A DNA stretch of 64,000 nucleotides from Actinomycetota bacterium. GTDB taxonomy: Bacteria > Actinomycetota > Actinomycetes > S36-B12. The stretch spans positions 103,663 through 167,662 of the forward strand of contig JAUXVJ010000024.1 of the NCBI GenBank assembly GCA_030684515.1, written 5' to 3'. Shown one piece after another: positions 1 through 8,458 of the stretch. Each line of letters starts with the position of its first letter. Position 1 is the first letter of the stretch. The notes below the pieces were generated by a model. It saw nothing but the letters and a program-made list of their open reading frames with translations, searched no databases and was not told where the DNA came from. Position numbers and translations under genes: made by a program.

Positions 1-2
1 CT

Positions 3-851
3 TCTGAATCCCACGTGCTTCGCGATGAGGCTGCCAACTATGCAGTCGTCGCCAGTGCTGGCATTCGTCCCATCATTGAGAACTCAACCGGTGAAATGCC
101 CTTGGAGTCGGTGATCTCGTCTATCAATGATCCGGACGATCTCCACGGTGCGCCGACAAGTCTGGTCGTGGTGGAGAACTGTCATGCCCACAGCATGAGT
201 CGTCCCATCTCACCTGGATACATTCGAGCACTTCGACTGACTCTTCCCGATGGCCTGCCGATTCACGTTGATGGAGCTCGAATCTTCAATGCCTCAATTG
301 CCTTGAGCATTCCTGTTGATGAACTGCTGCAGGAAGCTGATTCAGCAATGTTCTGTCTCAGTAAGGGCCTGTCGACGCCTGCCGGCAGCATGGTGGTGGG
401 CTCTGAGGCGTTCATCGCGCGAGCTCGGCGAGCGCGCAAGTTGCTGGGCGGCGGCATGCGGCAGGCAGGAGTGCTTGCCGCGGCCGGTCTCGTCGCGCTC
501 GGCGATGATGAATTCGGGACGATCAAGCGCCTGGCCGATGACCACATGTGCGCCCGGCTACTGGCTGAGGGGCTTTCCGAGCAATCGGGCGTTCTCAGCC
601 CCGGGGGTTGCGCGCAAGCAGAAGGCATCGCGCTTGACCCCAGTCGAGTGATGACGAATTTCGTGCTGTTCAAGGTTGCCGGTGGCCATGCGCGACGCAC
701 TGCGTACTTGCAACACCTGCGAGATCAAGGCATCGCGCTCATGGCTTATGACCATGGACAGATACGAGCGGTCACGCATCGCGGTATCGACGAGCAACAG
801 ATCCGTGAGGTCATTGCCGCAAGTGCAGACGCCATGACAGCCACGGAGTAG
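3..851 (+). CDS. Low-specificity threonine aldolase, 5' part missing
   Basis: PLP-dependent enzyme of the beta-eliminating lyase family, expected to cleave L-threonine to glycine and acetaldehyde in the cytoplasm. The reading frame is open to the left edge (codons for S-E-S-H precede the first GTG at 15), so the gene starts outside the window. Visible are the VVVENCH strand, the HVDGARIFNA segment that contains the PLP-binding Asp region, and the SKGLSTPAGS motif holding the Schiff-base lysine, followed by the GGGMRQAG turn. About 280 of a usual 340-350 residues are present. No frameshift is seen. Family assignment is firm; exact substrate preference cannot be read from sequence. Confidence 0.88.
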   Translation, partial: SESHVLRDEAANYAVVASAGIRPIIENSTGEMPLESVISSINDPDDLHGAPTSLVVVENCHAHSMSRPISPGYIRALRLTLPDGLPIHVDGARIFNASIALSIPVDELLQEADSAMFCLSKGLSTPAGSMVVGSEAFIARARRARKLLGGGMRQAGVLAAAGLVALGDDEFGTIKRLADDHMCARLLAEGLSEQSGVLSPGGCAQAEGIALDPSRVMTNFVLFKVAGGHARRTAYLQHLRDQGIALMAYDHGQIRAVTHRGIDEQQIREVIAASADAMTATE

Positions 852-1023
852 TCACTCGTCCGAATCGTCCATGTCTGTCCATTTCTTGAGGACTTCCATC
901 CCTGCAAACACGCCGAAACACGTGTAACGCAACGTCATCTTGGACTTCGCCGGGTATACGTTCAAAGGCGTTCAGCACCCTCTGAACACCAGCGAACCTC
1001 AGGGTTCTCATCGAGGAGTCAGC

Positions 1024-1419
1024 ATGAGTTACGGTCAACCAAGCAGTATTCCTGTCGGTGCTCGGTACTTTGCAGCACTTCTGCTGTTAATTGCAGGGCT
1101 GGCGCAGTTCTTCCAAGGTCTTACCGCTGTCGTGCACGACAACTACTACGCAGTCGTGAACAACTACGTCTTCTCCTTCAACATTGCCACCTGGGGTTGG
1201 ATCCACCTCATTCTTGGCGTCCTGCTCATTCTCTCTGGCGGCTTCGTGCTGGCAGGACAGACGTGGGCGCGGTTGCTGGGTGCGGTTCTGGCTGCGCTCA
1301 GCGCAGTATCGCTATTTGCCTGGCTTCCCTACAACCCAGTTGGCACCACCATCCTGATTGCGCTCGATGTCTTCGTCATCTGGGCACTGCTGGCGCACAG
1401 TCACCAAAAAACCACATAG
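1024..1419 (+). CDS. DUF7144-type four-helix membrane protein
   Basis: Small integral membrane protein of 131 residues with four hydrophobic segments at about residues 14-34, 58-80, 86-104 and 109-126. The pattern, with an initial helix containing AGLAQFFQG and a later GWIHLILG motif, matches the actinobacterial DUF7144 family, whose function is unknown. The ATG at 1024 was chosen because GAGGAG lies about 6 nt upstream and the longer upstream frame is not hydrophobic or family-like. It stands alone between the aldolase and the SRAP gene; a strong hairpin follows it. The family name is from memory of the motif pattern, the membrane topology is directly visible. Confidence 0.75.
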   Translation: MSYGQPSSIPVGARYFAALLLLIAGLAQFFQGLTAVVHDNYYAVVNNYVFSFNIATWGWIHLILGVLLILSGGFVLAGQTWARLLGAVLAALSAVSLFAWLPYNPVGTTILIALDVFVIWALLAHSHQKTT

Positions 1420-1430
1420 TGCGGTCCTTG

Positions 1431-1465
1431 CACATGACCTGGGCCTGCAAGGCTTAGGTCATGTG
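1431..1465 (+). promoter_or_regulatory. Long hairpin covering the SRAP start codon
   Basis: CACATGACCT (1431-1440) and AGGTCATGTG (1456-1465) are perfect inverted repeats of 10 bp. Inside them GCCT/AGGC (1443-1446 and 1450-1453) can extend the fold after a GG/TT mismatch, with a GCA loop. The ATG start codon of the next gene (1461-1463) lies in the right arm. It could hide the start, act as a terminator for the upstream gene although no T-run follows, or be a protein-binding operator. Confidence 0.6.
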
Positions 1466-2165
1466 CGGGCGCATCATCCTTTCGCAGAGCCAGTCTGAGA
1501 TCTCCAGTTTTCTGAAGGCGACCCTGTTCCCTGAGCGCCTGCTGGAGCCCGACTACAACCTGACTCCTTCCAAGGATCTCTACATCGTTGTGGACAAGCG
1601 CGACGACGAAGGCGCAGTTGAGCGCTCCTTGGAAATCGCGCGTTGGGGCTTGATCCCCTGGTGGGCGAAGGATCCGTCGATCAGCAACAAACTGACCAAT
1701 GCCCGATCTGAGACGGTGCATGAGAAGCCTTCGTTCCGCGATGCCTACGCCCGTCGTCGCTGCCTCGTGCCGGTCAACGGCTACTACGAGTGGTACGTCT
1801 CCTCGCAACTCAACGCAGCCGGCAAGCCGAAGAAACAGCCGTTCTGCATGGAGCATCCAGATGGCGACATCCTGACCATCGCCGGCCTGTATGAGTGGTG
1901 GCGTCCGACCCGAACTGACCCTTGGCAGCTGACGTGCACGCTGCTGACTCGCGCTGCTGCGCCGAATCTGGAGCAGATCCACGACCGGATGCCGGTGATC
2001 GTTCCCCCGGCCCGCTGGGATTGGTGGCTGGACAACTCCCATCAGGTAGACGTCAACGAGCTGCCACCCGCAGTCGTCGAGCCGCACCCGGTCTCCCCCG
2101 CGGTGAATTCATCGAGATCTGAAGGGCCATCGCTGCGCGAGCCCATTGATTTCGACTTCGACTGA
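1461..2165 (+). CDS. SRAP family (HMCES/YedK-like) abasic-site DNA-binding protein
   Basis: Member of the SOS response-associated peptidase family, which covalently traps abasic sites in single-stranded DNA through the N-terminal cysteine. The 234-residue protein begins MCGR, so Cys2 is exposed once Met1 is removed. The other active-site residues are visible: Asn80 in TNARSET, Glu110 in NGYYEW and His174 in IHDRMP. Length matches the family. The start must be ATG 1461 because Cys2 is catalytic; this ATG lies inside a strong hairpin and no Shine-Dalgarno is evident. It precedes the SOS-controlled dnaE2 on the same strand, a pairing common near mutasome genes. Confidence 0.95.
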   Translation: MCGRIILSQSQSEISSFLKATLFPERLLEPDYNLTPSKDLYIVVDKRDDEGAVERSLEIARWGLIPWWAKDPSISNKLTNARSETVHEKPSFRDAYARRRCLVPVNGYYEWYVSSQLNAAGKPKKQPFCMEHPDGDILTIAGLYEWWRPTRTDPWQLTCTLLTRAAAPNLEQIHDRMPVIVPPARWDWWLDNSHQVDVNELPPAVVEPHPVSPAVNSSRSEGPSLREPIDFDFD

Positions 2166-2184
2166 CGCACTTGCCAACCCCGGG

Positions 2185-2214
2185 TTGACGACTGTCAGTA
2201 CTCGGGACTACCTT
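2185..2214 (+). promoter_or_regulatory. Probable dnaE2 promoter
   Basis: TTGACG (2185-2190) and TACCTT (2209-2214) are separated by 18 bp and resemble a primary sigma factor promoter. Transcription would begin near 2221, directly before the LexA box, so bound LexA would block initiation. A second candidate -10, GATAAT at 2238-2243, would also overlap the box. Confidence 0.6.
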
Positions 2215-2223
2215 GCGCTGTGT

Positions 2224-2239
2224 TCGAACATGTGTTCGA
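2224..2239 (+). promoter_or_regulatory. LexA-binding SOS box, perfect actinobacterial consensus
   Basis: TCGAACATGTGTTCGA is an exact match to the mycobacterial/actinobacterial SOS box TCGAAC-N4-GTTCGA. It lies 188 bp before the dnaE2 start codon and immediately after a plausible promoter, the expected place for a repressor operator. Confidence 0.92.
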
Positions 2240-2341
2240 TAATTCTGGACTGGCTTCGCGAGTGAGTCCAGGGCTTGCGGTCTCACCGGGCTCGATTCGA
2301 CCCCGGGCCCGGTGAGGCTCACAGTCCAAGGCGTGGGTCGT

Positions 2342-2401
2342 GGGTTGAAAACGGGTCGAAGCAGCACGGGTCGAACAATCAGGGTCGAGAGCAGGGTCGA
2401 A
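2342..2401 (+). repeat. GGGTCGA direct repeats in the dnaE2 leader
   Basis: GGGTCGA occurs at 2353, 2368, 2382 and 2394, spaced 15, 14 and 12 bp, with a GGGTTGA variant at 2342 and an inverted copy within ATCGACCC near 2411. The repeats lie in the untranslated stretch between the SOS box and dnaE2. No function is recognised. Confidence 0.6.
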
Positions 2402-2427
2402 TTCCACCCCATCGACCCGGGAGACCC

Positions 2428-5400
2428 ATGGCACTGCAGTGGCCCCATCTTCGAGTGGCCTCGAGCTACTCAATGCGGTACGGCACAGCAACCCCGCATC
2501 GCATTATTGAGCGAGCAGCTGCCGATGGTCACCGGATCATCGCCCTGACCGATCGCGATGGCATCTCTGGTGCAGTGCAGTGGGTGCGCGCCTGCATGAG
2601 TGCCGGCATTGCTCCAGTCGTCGGTGTCGATCTCGCTGTGATCCCCACAGTTGTCGACGCCTCTGTTACCCACGTTCCGCGCGGCAGCACCCGGCAGAGG
2701 GCCTACGCAGTTGAAGAACTCCCGCGCGTGGTGTTTCTAGCCCTTGGCTCCATTGCCGGTTGGGCCAGCTTGTGTCAGTTGATCTCAGCTGCCCACGCCA
2801 ATGTCCAGAAGTACAGCACTCCAGTGCTCGAAGCCGCCGATGTGCTGGCTCATCACTCAGGTGTGGTGACCCTGCTTGGCCCTGACTCCGAACTCGGCAG
2901 CCATCTGCTGCATGGTCGCTTGCGCGCCGCTGAGCAGACCCTGCTGCACTGGCGTTCGATCACCGGGTCAGGGCTTGCCATTGCCATCGGCAATCACCGC
3001 CGCCCGCGTGGACAGGCGTGGTCGGCCTTGCATGCGGCCCGGATGTGGGAGTGGGGGCGCGCGCATGGGGCTCGGGTGATCTTTACGTCCAATGCGCGGT
3101 ATCTGGATGCTCACGATGCCCGCACTGCCGACATCTTGGACGCCACCCGACGCATGACACGGGTCAAGAGTCTGCGGCTGCTGATGAACAACGGGCAGGC
3201 CACTTTGGACTCCCCTGCCGATCTTGACATCCGAGTGCAGGAGGTCGCGCAGCTCGTTGGCATCGCTCCAGCACTCATGCACCGCGATACCTGGTTGTTG
3301 ATGGAGGCGTGCGCATTGGACCCCGCTCGTGACATCGGGCTTGGTTCAGTCTTTGTTCCGGAGTTCGATGTCATCACTGGCGCGTCTGCAAGCGACGACG
3401 TTGCGGCCGCGCAGTCCTTGCTCACTGCGCGCTGCCAGCAGAGCATCCCCTCGCGATATCCCTCGACTGCTGATCACAGTCGCGCTCGCCTTCGTCTCGA
3501 CGAAGAATTGCAAGCCATCCAGACCCTTGGCTTTGCTGGCTATTTCCTGACCGTGGCTGAAGTGGTGGACCTGATTCGAGAACGCGGAGTACGAGTGGCG
3601 GCTCGCGGCTCTGGCGCGGGCAGCCTGGTCACCTATCTCCTTGGCATCAATGACGTTGATCCACTGGCCCATAACCTTGTCTTCGAACGCTTCCTTTCCA
3701 CCCTGCGCACTGAGCTTCCCGATATCGACATCGATGTTGAGTCAGCGCGACGCCTTGAGGTCTACGACCTGATCTACGAACGCTTCGGCGCCTCCCGGGT
3801 GGCCTGCGTTTCGATGATGGAGACCTACAAGGTGCGGCAAGCGATCCGCGATGTAGGTGCGGCGCTGGGCATGGACGCGTCTGACATCGATAACTTCGCA
3901 AAGTCCTTTCCACATATTCGCGCGCGTAATGCGCGCTCAGCTCTTGCTGATCTGCCTGAGTTGCAAAGCAGTCAACTCGGAGTGTTAGTGGCTCAAGGCA
4001 GACTCGATGGCTTCCTTGATCGAGTTGAAGCACTCGATGGTCTGCCTCGCCTGATGGCACTGCATCCATGCGGAGTGCTGCTCTCTGACACCAGCCTGCT
4101 CGAACGCACGCCAATTCAATCCAGCGCAGCGGGCTACCCCATGAGCCAGTTCGACAAGGATGACGTCGAACACATGGGCTTGCTCAAACTCGATGTCCTG
4201 GGCGTGCGCATGCAATCCTCAATCGCCTTTGCCCTTGATGAGATCGCTCGCACTCAAGAAGTCGCTGTCGACCTGAGCACTGTGCCCCTTGATGACCCAG
4301 CAACCTTTGCGCTCATCCAGTCAACGCGCACCCTTGGCTGCTTCCAGATCGAATCCCCCGGGCAACGAGAACTGATCGGCAAGTTCGCCCCGGAAACCTT
4401 CAACGATCTGATCATCGACATCTCGCTGTTTCGTCCAGGACCAGTCAAGAGCGACATGATCACGCCCTTCTTGAAGTCTCGTCATGGCTGGGATCTGCCG
4501 CATTTCATTCACCCTGACCTCCAACCCATCCTGCAGGAGACTGAGGGCGTGGTGATCTTCCACGAACAGGTGATGCGCATCGTAGAAGTCATGACGGGTT
4601 GCTCACTGGCCGAGGCAGATGAGATCCGCCGCGCAATGAGCACGACCGAGGCCATTGATGCCACGCGTGTGTGGTTCTACCCAAAAGCACTGCAGCGCGG
4701 CTACAGCCTTGCCACAGTAGAGGAGATCTGGGAGGTCCTGAAATCCTTTGCCTCCTTTGGATTCTGCAAGGCACATGCCGCTGCGTTCGCATTGCCGACC
4801 TATCAATCCGCCTGGTTGAAGACCCACTACCCAGCCGCGTTCTACGCCGGGATTCTCACGCACGATCCCGGGATGTACCCCAAGCGCCTACTGCTGGCTG
4901 ATGCCCGAAATTTCGGCATCCAGATCCTGGGACTCCACATCAACATCTCCAGTGACAGCTACCAGGTCGAACGCACCCCGCAGGGTGAAGGTGTGCGCAT
5001 GCCCTTCACCGAGGTCAAGGGCATCAGTGAGGACGAGGTCGCGCGGCTGATCCATGGTCAGCCGTACTCCGGCTTGTCAGATGCCTGGCAGCGCGGCGGC
5101 ATCAGCCGACCGATCCTTGAACACCTCGTACTGCTGGGTGCTTTCGATGCGCTGTACGGCATCAACATCAATCACCTCACTCGCCCTTCCACTCAAGTCA
5201 GCAGACGCGATCTCCTGGTGCACATCGAGCAGATGGCCCGACATCCCGTGCACGTGAGCTCTGGGCAACTCTGCTTGGACACTGCAGGGGATATCAGCGA
5301 TGTCCCCGTTTCTGGCTGGCCAGAGATCACCCCCAACTGGGCAGTTCGCACCGAGCTGGAACTGCTCGGACTGGATGTCACCAAGCATGTGATGGACAGC

Positions 5401-5916
5401 TACCGAGCCCTGCTCACTGAACTGGGAGTCACGCCAGCAGCTGATCTGCTCACCTGCCACTCCGAGCAAGAGGTGCTCATTGCTGGCGTGAAGGTCGCTA
5501 CCCAGACTCCCGCTGTTCGAGGAGGCAAGCGAGTGGTCTTCTTGACCCTTGACGACGGCACTGGCCCCTCTGATGCAACCTTCTTCTCCGACGCTCAAAC
5601 CCCTTACGCCAACACGGTTTTCCAGTCCTGGATGCTCGTAGTGCGCGGACATGTGCGTCGCACTGGAGCCCGTGGTGTCTCTATTCGCGCAACTGGAGCC
5701 TGGGAACTTGGCGCCCTTGACCGTCAGTGGCGTACCGGAGGCATCGATCAGATTCGCGAACGTCTGATGCATGAGAGGGCAGTTCCGGTGGAACAGCGCA
5801 GTGGCCGGCCCCATGTATTTCCCACGGGCTACCAGCTCTCGCCATACGCCGATGTCCAGCCCGCCGGCCCGACCGGAAAGCTGTATCACTCAAGCCAGGG
5901 CAGCAGTGGTCGGTGA
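2428..5916 (+). CDS. dnaE2: Error-prone DNA polymerase III alpha subunit, DnaE2 type
   Basis: C-family replicative polymerase paralogue used for damage-induced translesion synthesis. The 1162-residue protein has an N-terminal PHP region, polymerase palm, fingers, helix-hairpin-helix and a C-terminal OB fold (about 1030-1100). The catalytic aspartates are visible: D432 and D434 in PDIDID, and D589 in LLKLDVLG. The PHP domain is degenerate: the usual LHxHS reads LRVAS and TDHDG reads TDRDG, so metal-binding histidines are lost. ATG 2428 was chosen because homology begins seven residues later; the longer frame from 2275 is leader. A perfect LexA box controls it. The usual partners imuA and imuB are absent here. 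DnaE1 is unlikely given SOS control. Confidence 0.9.
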   Translation: MALQWPHLRVASSYSMRYGTATPHRIIERAAADGHRIIALTDRDGISGAVQWVRACMSAGIAPVVGVDLAVIPTVVDASVTHVPRGSTRQRAYAVEELPRVVFLALGSIAGWASLCQLISAAHANVQKYSTPVLEAADVLAHHSGVVTLLGPDSELGSHLLHGRLRAAEQTLLHWRSITGSGLAIAIGNHRRPRGQAWSALHAARMWEWGRAHGARVIFTSNARYLDAHDARTADILDATRRMTRVKSLRLLMNNGQATLDSPADLDIRVQEVAQLVGIAPALMHRDTWLLMEACALDPARDIGLGSVFVPEFDVITGASASDDVAAAQSLLTARCQQSIPSRYPSTADHSRARLRLDEELQAIQTLGFAGYFLTVAEVVDLIRERGVRVAARGSGAGSLVTYLLGINDVDPLAHNLVFERFLSTLRTELPDIDIDVESARRLEVYDLIYERFGASRVACVSMMETYKVRQAIRDVGAALGMDASDIDNFAKSFPHIRARNARSALADLPELQSSQLGVLVAQGRLDGFLDRVEALDGLPRLMALHPCGVLLSDTSLLERTPIQSSAAGYPMSQFDKDDVEHMGLLKLDVLGVRMQSSIAFALDEIARTQEVAVDLSTVPLDDPATFALIQSTRTLGCFQIESPGQRELIGKFAPETFNDLIIDISLFRPGPVKSDMITPFLKSRHGWDLPHFIHPDLQPILQETEGVVIFHEQVMRIVEVMTGCSLAEADEIRRAMSTTEAIDATRVWFYPKALQRGYSLATVEEIWEVLKSFASFGFCKAHAAAFALPTYQSAWLKTHYPAAFYAGILTHDPGMYPKRLLLADARNFGIQILGLHINISSDSYQVERTPQGEGVRMPFTEVKGISEDEVARLIHGQPYSGLSDAWQRGGISRPILEHLVLLGAFDALYGININHLTRPSTQVSRRDLLVHIEQMARHPVHVSSGQLCLDTAGDISDVPVSGWPEITPNWAVRTELELLGLDVTKHVMDSYRALLTELGVTPAADLLTCHSEQEVLIAGVKVATQTPAVRGGKRVVFLTLDDGTGPSDATFFSDAQTPYANTVFQSWMLVVRGHVRRTGARGVSIRATGAWELGALDRQWRTGGIDQIRERLMHERAVPVEQRSGRPHVFPTGYQLSPYADVQPAGPTGKLYHSSQGSSGR

Positions 5917-6014
5917 CCAACAGTCACTCCATGACAGATTCGATTCTCAATGTCGTCTGTGTCAACATTGGCTCCCTGTCCTCCCGATAGCGCTTCTCCC
6001 ACAGAGAGTCGACC

Positions 6015-7079
6015 ATGCCGACCTCAACCGACATCAACGCTCCTGCAGAGCTCAGCTCACGAGAGCTCGCTGAGTTCCGCTGGGACGTCGCCAAACGCGA
6101 AACCCCATGGATTGCTGGCGCCGGAGCCGCCGTGACCTTTGTGCTGGGCATGCTGAACGCGCTCATCGGCGTCACTCCTTCGTTCAAGGAGAACTCGCCA
6201 GTACTCATCGCCTCAGTCATCGTCGCAGCCGTATCGCTCGTCATCGGTCGCGATTGGGTACCCGCGCGCAGCGTTCCTTGGATTACGGCCGCAACTTCGG
6301 TCATCCTCGTCTGCTCCCTGCAACTGCAAGAGGGGCTGTATCTGCCGCCGACAGGCTTGGTCTATGCACTCATCGTGATGGGTGCATTCGCGCCTCTGAT
6401 CTTGGACTACCGGGCTGCTCTCATCGCAGGCATCCCCATGTTGATCGGTTGCGCCTGGGTCGCATCACGCATCACTCCCCCGGCATTTGTCGACTGGTTC
6501 ATGGTTTCACTTGCCGCGTTCTTCATCGGAATCGTCCTGCTGTGGCTACGCATGCGTGGCATTGACGCGCTTGCCAATGCACTGGCGCATGAGAAGAACC
6601 TGGCAAAGATTGACCCGTTGTCGGGCATGCTCAACAGGCGAGGCCTGGAATCACTCACTCCACAGCTGATGAAGCTCGCGGAGTCCCAACAGCAGCCGGT
6701 CTTCGCGCTTTTCGTTGATATCGACGGAATGAAAGACGTCAATGACCTACACGGCCACGACTTCGGCGATCAAGTCATCATTGCCACCGCCAATGCGATT
6801 GCGGCGGCGGTACGGCCAGACGATCTCATCGCCCGGTGGGGCGGCGATGAATTCGTGATTCTCGGCATCGGCGATCCCTGGCCGCCCGAAGCACTCAATC
6901 AGCGCATTGACGCAATCCTCATGCAAGGTGACATCAACGCTCAGAAGTGGCCCGGTGCAGTCACAGTAGGCGGCGCGATTACTGCCCCCACGGTGAGCAC
7001 CTTCGAAGAGTTGATGCGGCAGGCCGATCGGGACATGTACGCGCGACGCGCACAACACCGATCACACGATGCTTCTTAA
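6015..7079 (+). CDS. Membrane-anchored diguanylate cyclase (GGDEF)
   Basis: Makes the second messenger cyclic di-GMP from two GTP at the inner face of the membrane. Residues about 33-185 hold six hydrophobic segments forming a membrane sensor of unknown ligand. The GGDEF domain begins near DPLSGMLNRRG (about 200). The active-site signature GGDEF is intact at 276-280, and RPDD at 267-270 five residues before it is the RxxD inhibitory site, so both catalysis and product feedback are predicted. The 354-residue length is normal. No EAL phosphodiesterase is nearby. It is transcribed alone and its 3' end overlaps the convergent next gene by 4 bp. Confidence 0.92.
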   Translation: MPTSTDINAPAELSSRELAEFRWDVAKRETPWIAGAGAAVTFVLGMLNALIGVTPSFKENSPVLIASVIVAAVSLVIGRDWVPARSVPWITAATSVILVCSLQLQEGLYLPPTGLVYALIVMGAFAPLILDYRAALIAGIPMLIGCAWVASRITPPAFVDWFMVSLAAFFIGIVLLWLRMRGIDALANALAHEKNLAKIDPLSGMLNRRGLESLTPQLMKLAESQQQPVFALFVDIDGMKDVNDLHGHDFGDQVIIATANAIAAAVRPDDLIARWGGDEFVILGIGDPWPPEALNQRIDAILMQGDINAQKWPGAVTVGGAITAPTVSTFEELMRQADRDMYARRAQHRSHDAS

Positions 7080-7537
7080 CTTGCCTCAACGCGGATGGTG
7101 TTCGCGGTTTCCAGTAGGAGATCTTCAGGCAGATCGGCCCAACCCACGTGCAGCCGCATCTCCAGGTGCTTGAAGCCATACATCAAGAACTCTGCCGCTG
7201 AGCTCACTGGCAATTGATCGGGCATCGTGGCATCAGGAGTGCCCAGCGGCGACGCCTCGTACATCACTGCCTCAAATGCCGTCACCGGAACGGAGAGACC
7301 CTGGCTGTAGAGGTCCATTAATGCTGACCTCGTAGTTTTTGCTGGAACCGCCATCGCCGTTACGGACTGCTTGCCGAAATCATTGAAGTCCACATCGACC
7401 GCGAGCACCCACCACAACAACGGATCAATGCCCAGCAGAAGCTCAACTCGCGCCAGATCGACGTTATCGCCTGTGATGCTGCCCAACCACTCAGGCTTGT
7501 GGTGCGTGGCAGCGGTCTCACGCTCGTGTGAATTCAT
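7076..7537 (-). CDS. Hypothetical protein, no recognised family
   Basis: 153-residue soluble protein without a signal peptide or membrane segment. It has an acidic, tryptophan-containing character with motifs LLGIDPLLWWVLAVDVDFNDFG and HLEMRLHVGWADLPEDLL, suggestive of a compact alpha/beta fold, but no family is recognised. The ATG at 7537 has no obvious Shine-Dalgarno. It is divergent from the TetR gene across a 220-bp intergenic stretch, so the regulator could control it, which is inference only. It overlaps the end of the diguanylate cyclase gene by 4 bp tail to tail. Long uninterrupted frame and codon pattern like its neighbours support a real gene. Confidence 0.6.
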   Translation of the reverse strand: MNSHERETAATHHKPEWLGSITGDNVDLARVELLLGIDPLLWWVLAVDVDFNDFGKQSVTAMAVPAKTTRSALMDLYSQGLSVPVTAFEAVMYEASPLGTPDATMPDQLPVSSAAEFLMYGFKHLEMRLHVGWADLPEDLLLETANTIRVEAS

Positions 7538-7745
7538 CGCGCTATCGACCCCTTGACGGTGTGTCGTTGCCGAATGACAGTGCTGCGGCGGGCGCAGTCA
7601 TGTGCTCAGCAAAGTCCATGTGCAACGTCAAGGCAATTTGCGCTACTCCAAGAGCAGTGTTCAAGGCCGAACCCCAGTCATCTAAATGGAAGTTTCGCTC
7701 CAGAACCTAGGCTAACAGAGGTCTTGACCCGACACCTTGTGCCGT

Positions 7746-7751
7746 TAGCCT
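7746..7751 (+). promoter_or_regulatory. -10 box for a leaderless tetR transcript
   Basis: TAGCCT fits the actinobacterial TAnnnT -10 element and ends 6 nt before ATG 7758, placing the transcription start at or next to the start codon. No Shine-Dalgarno is present. Confidence 0.6.
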
Positions 7752-7757
7752 TCGACG

Positions 7758-8441
7758 ATGACCGTAACAGCGCAGGCACCTGTATCGCGGAGAGCCGACG
7801 CTCATCTAAGGCGAGATGCCGAGTTGAATCGTCGCAAGATTCTTGATGCCGCGCGCGAAGTGTTCGCCGAGCGTGGAGTGGAAGCTCCCCTTGATGAAGT
7901 TGCTCGCCATGCCGAGGTCGGCATTGCCACCCTGTATCGCCGATTTCCCACCCGTGATGACCTGATCGTGGCGGCCTTCCAGGAGAAGATGGAAGCCTGG
8001 GCCGATGCGGTAGAGCATGCGCTCACTGAACCTGACCCCTGCGTGGCCTTTCCTACCTACATTCGATTGATCTGTGACATGCAGGCGGCTGATCGTGGTT
8101 TCACCGATGTCTTGACCATGCGCTTTCCGATGGCCCCCGATATTGAGGCAGCGCGCGATCGCGGAACCGCTGGGTTCATGGAACTGATGCAGCGCACCCA
8201 GGCCGCCGGCGGACTGCGATCAGATTTCGCGGCCGAGGATTTCATCTTTCTCCTGATGGCCAATGCCGGCGTGATCAATGCCGCCGGTACAGCAGCCCCC
8301 GCGGCCCGCCGGCGACTCATCAGCTATCTGCTTCAGGCATTCGGCGCCGAAGACATCGGTACCTTGCCACCTTCACCGGGACAAGACGCCACCTTGGAAG
8401 CCATGCAGCGCATGCCGCATGCCAAGCGCGCTGAGCACTGA
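7758..8441 (+). CDS. TetR family transcriptional regulator
   Basis: Repressor-type regulator of 227 residues. Residues about 22-68 form the TetR DNA-binding domain: NRRKILDAAREVFAERG, then the helix-turn-helix PLDEVARHAEVGIATLYRRFPTRDDLI, closely matching the family consensus. The C-terminal part (about 75-200) is a variable helical ligand-binding and dimer domain, so the inducer cannot be predicted. The start is fixed by the TAGCCT box 6 nt upstream. The divergent hypothetical gene and the downstream convergent membrane protein gene are candidate neighbours, but the operator was not identified. Confidence 0.93.
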   Translation: MTVTAQAPVSRRADAHLRRDAELNRRKILDAAREVFAERGVEAPLDEVARHAEVGIATLYRRFPTRDDLIVAAFQEKMEAWADAVEHALTEPDPCVAFPTYIRLICDMQAADRGFTDVLTMRFPMAPDIEAARDRGTAGFMELMQRTQAAGGLRSDFAAEDFIFLLMANAGVINAAGTAAPAARRRLISYLLQAFGAEDIGTLPPSPGQDATLEAMQRMPHAKRAEH

Positions 8442-8458
8442 GGGCTCCATTTGTTCAA

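Noticed and set aside
1455-1460. Leaderless -10 box before the SRAP gene
   Set aside because: TAGGTC lacks the final T and would lie directly against the ATG; it does not fit the TAnnnT spacing seen elsewhere.
5910-5928. Small dyad GTGAC/GTCAC after dnaE2
   Set aside because: Only 5 bp with a 5-nt loop and no T-run, too weak to call a terminator.
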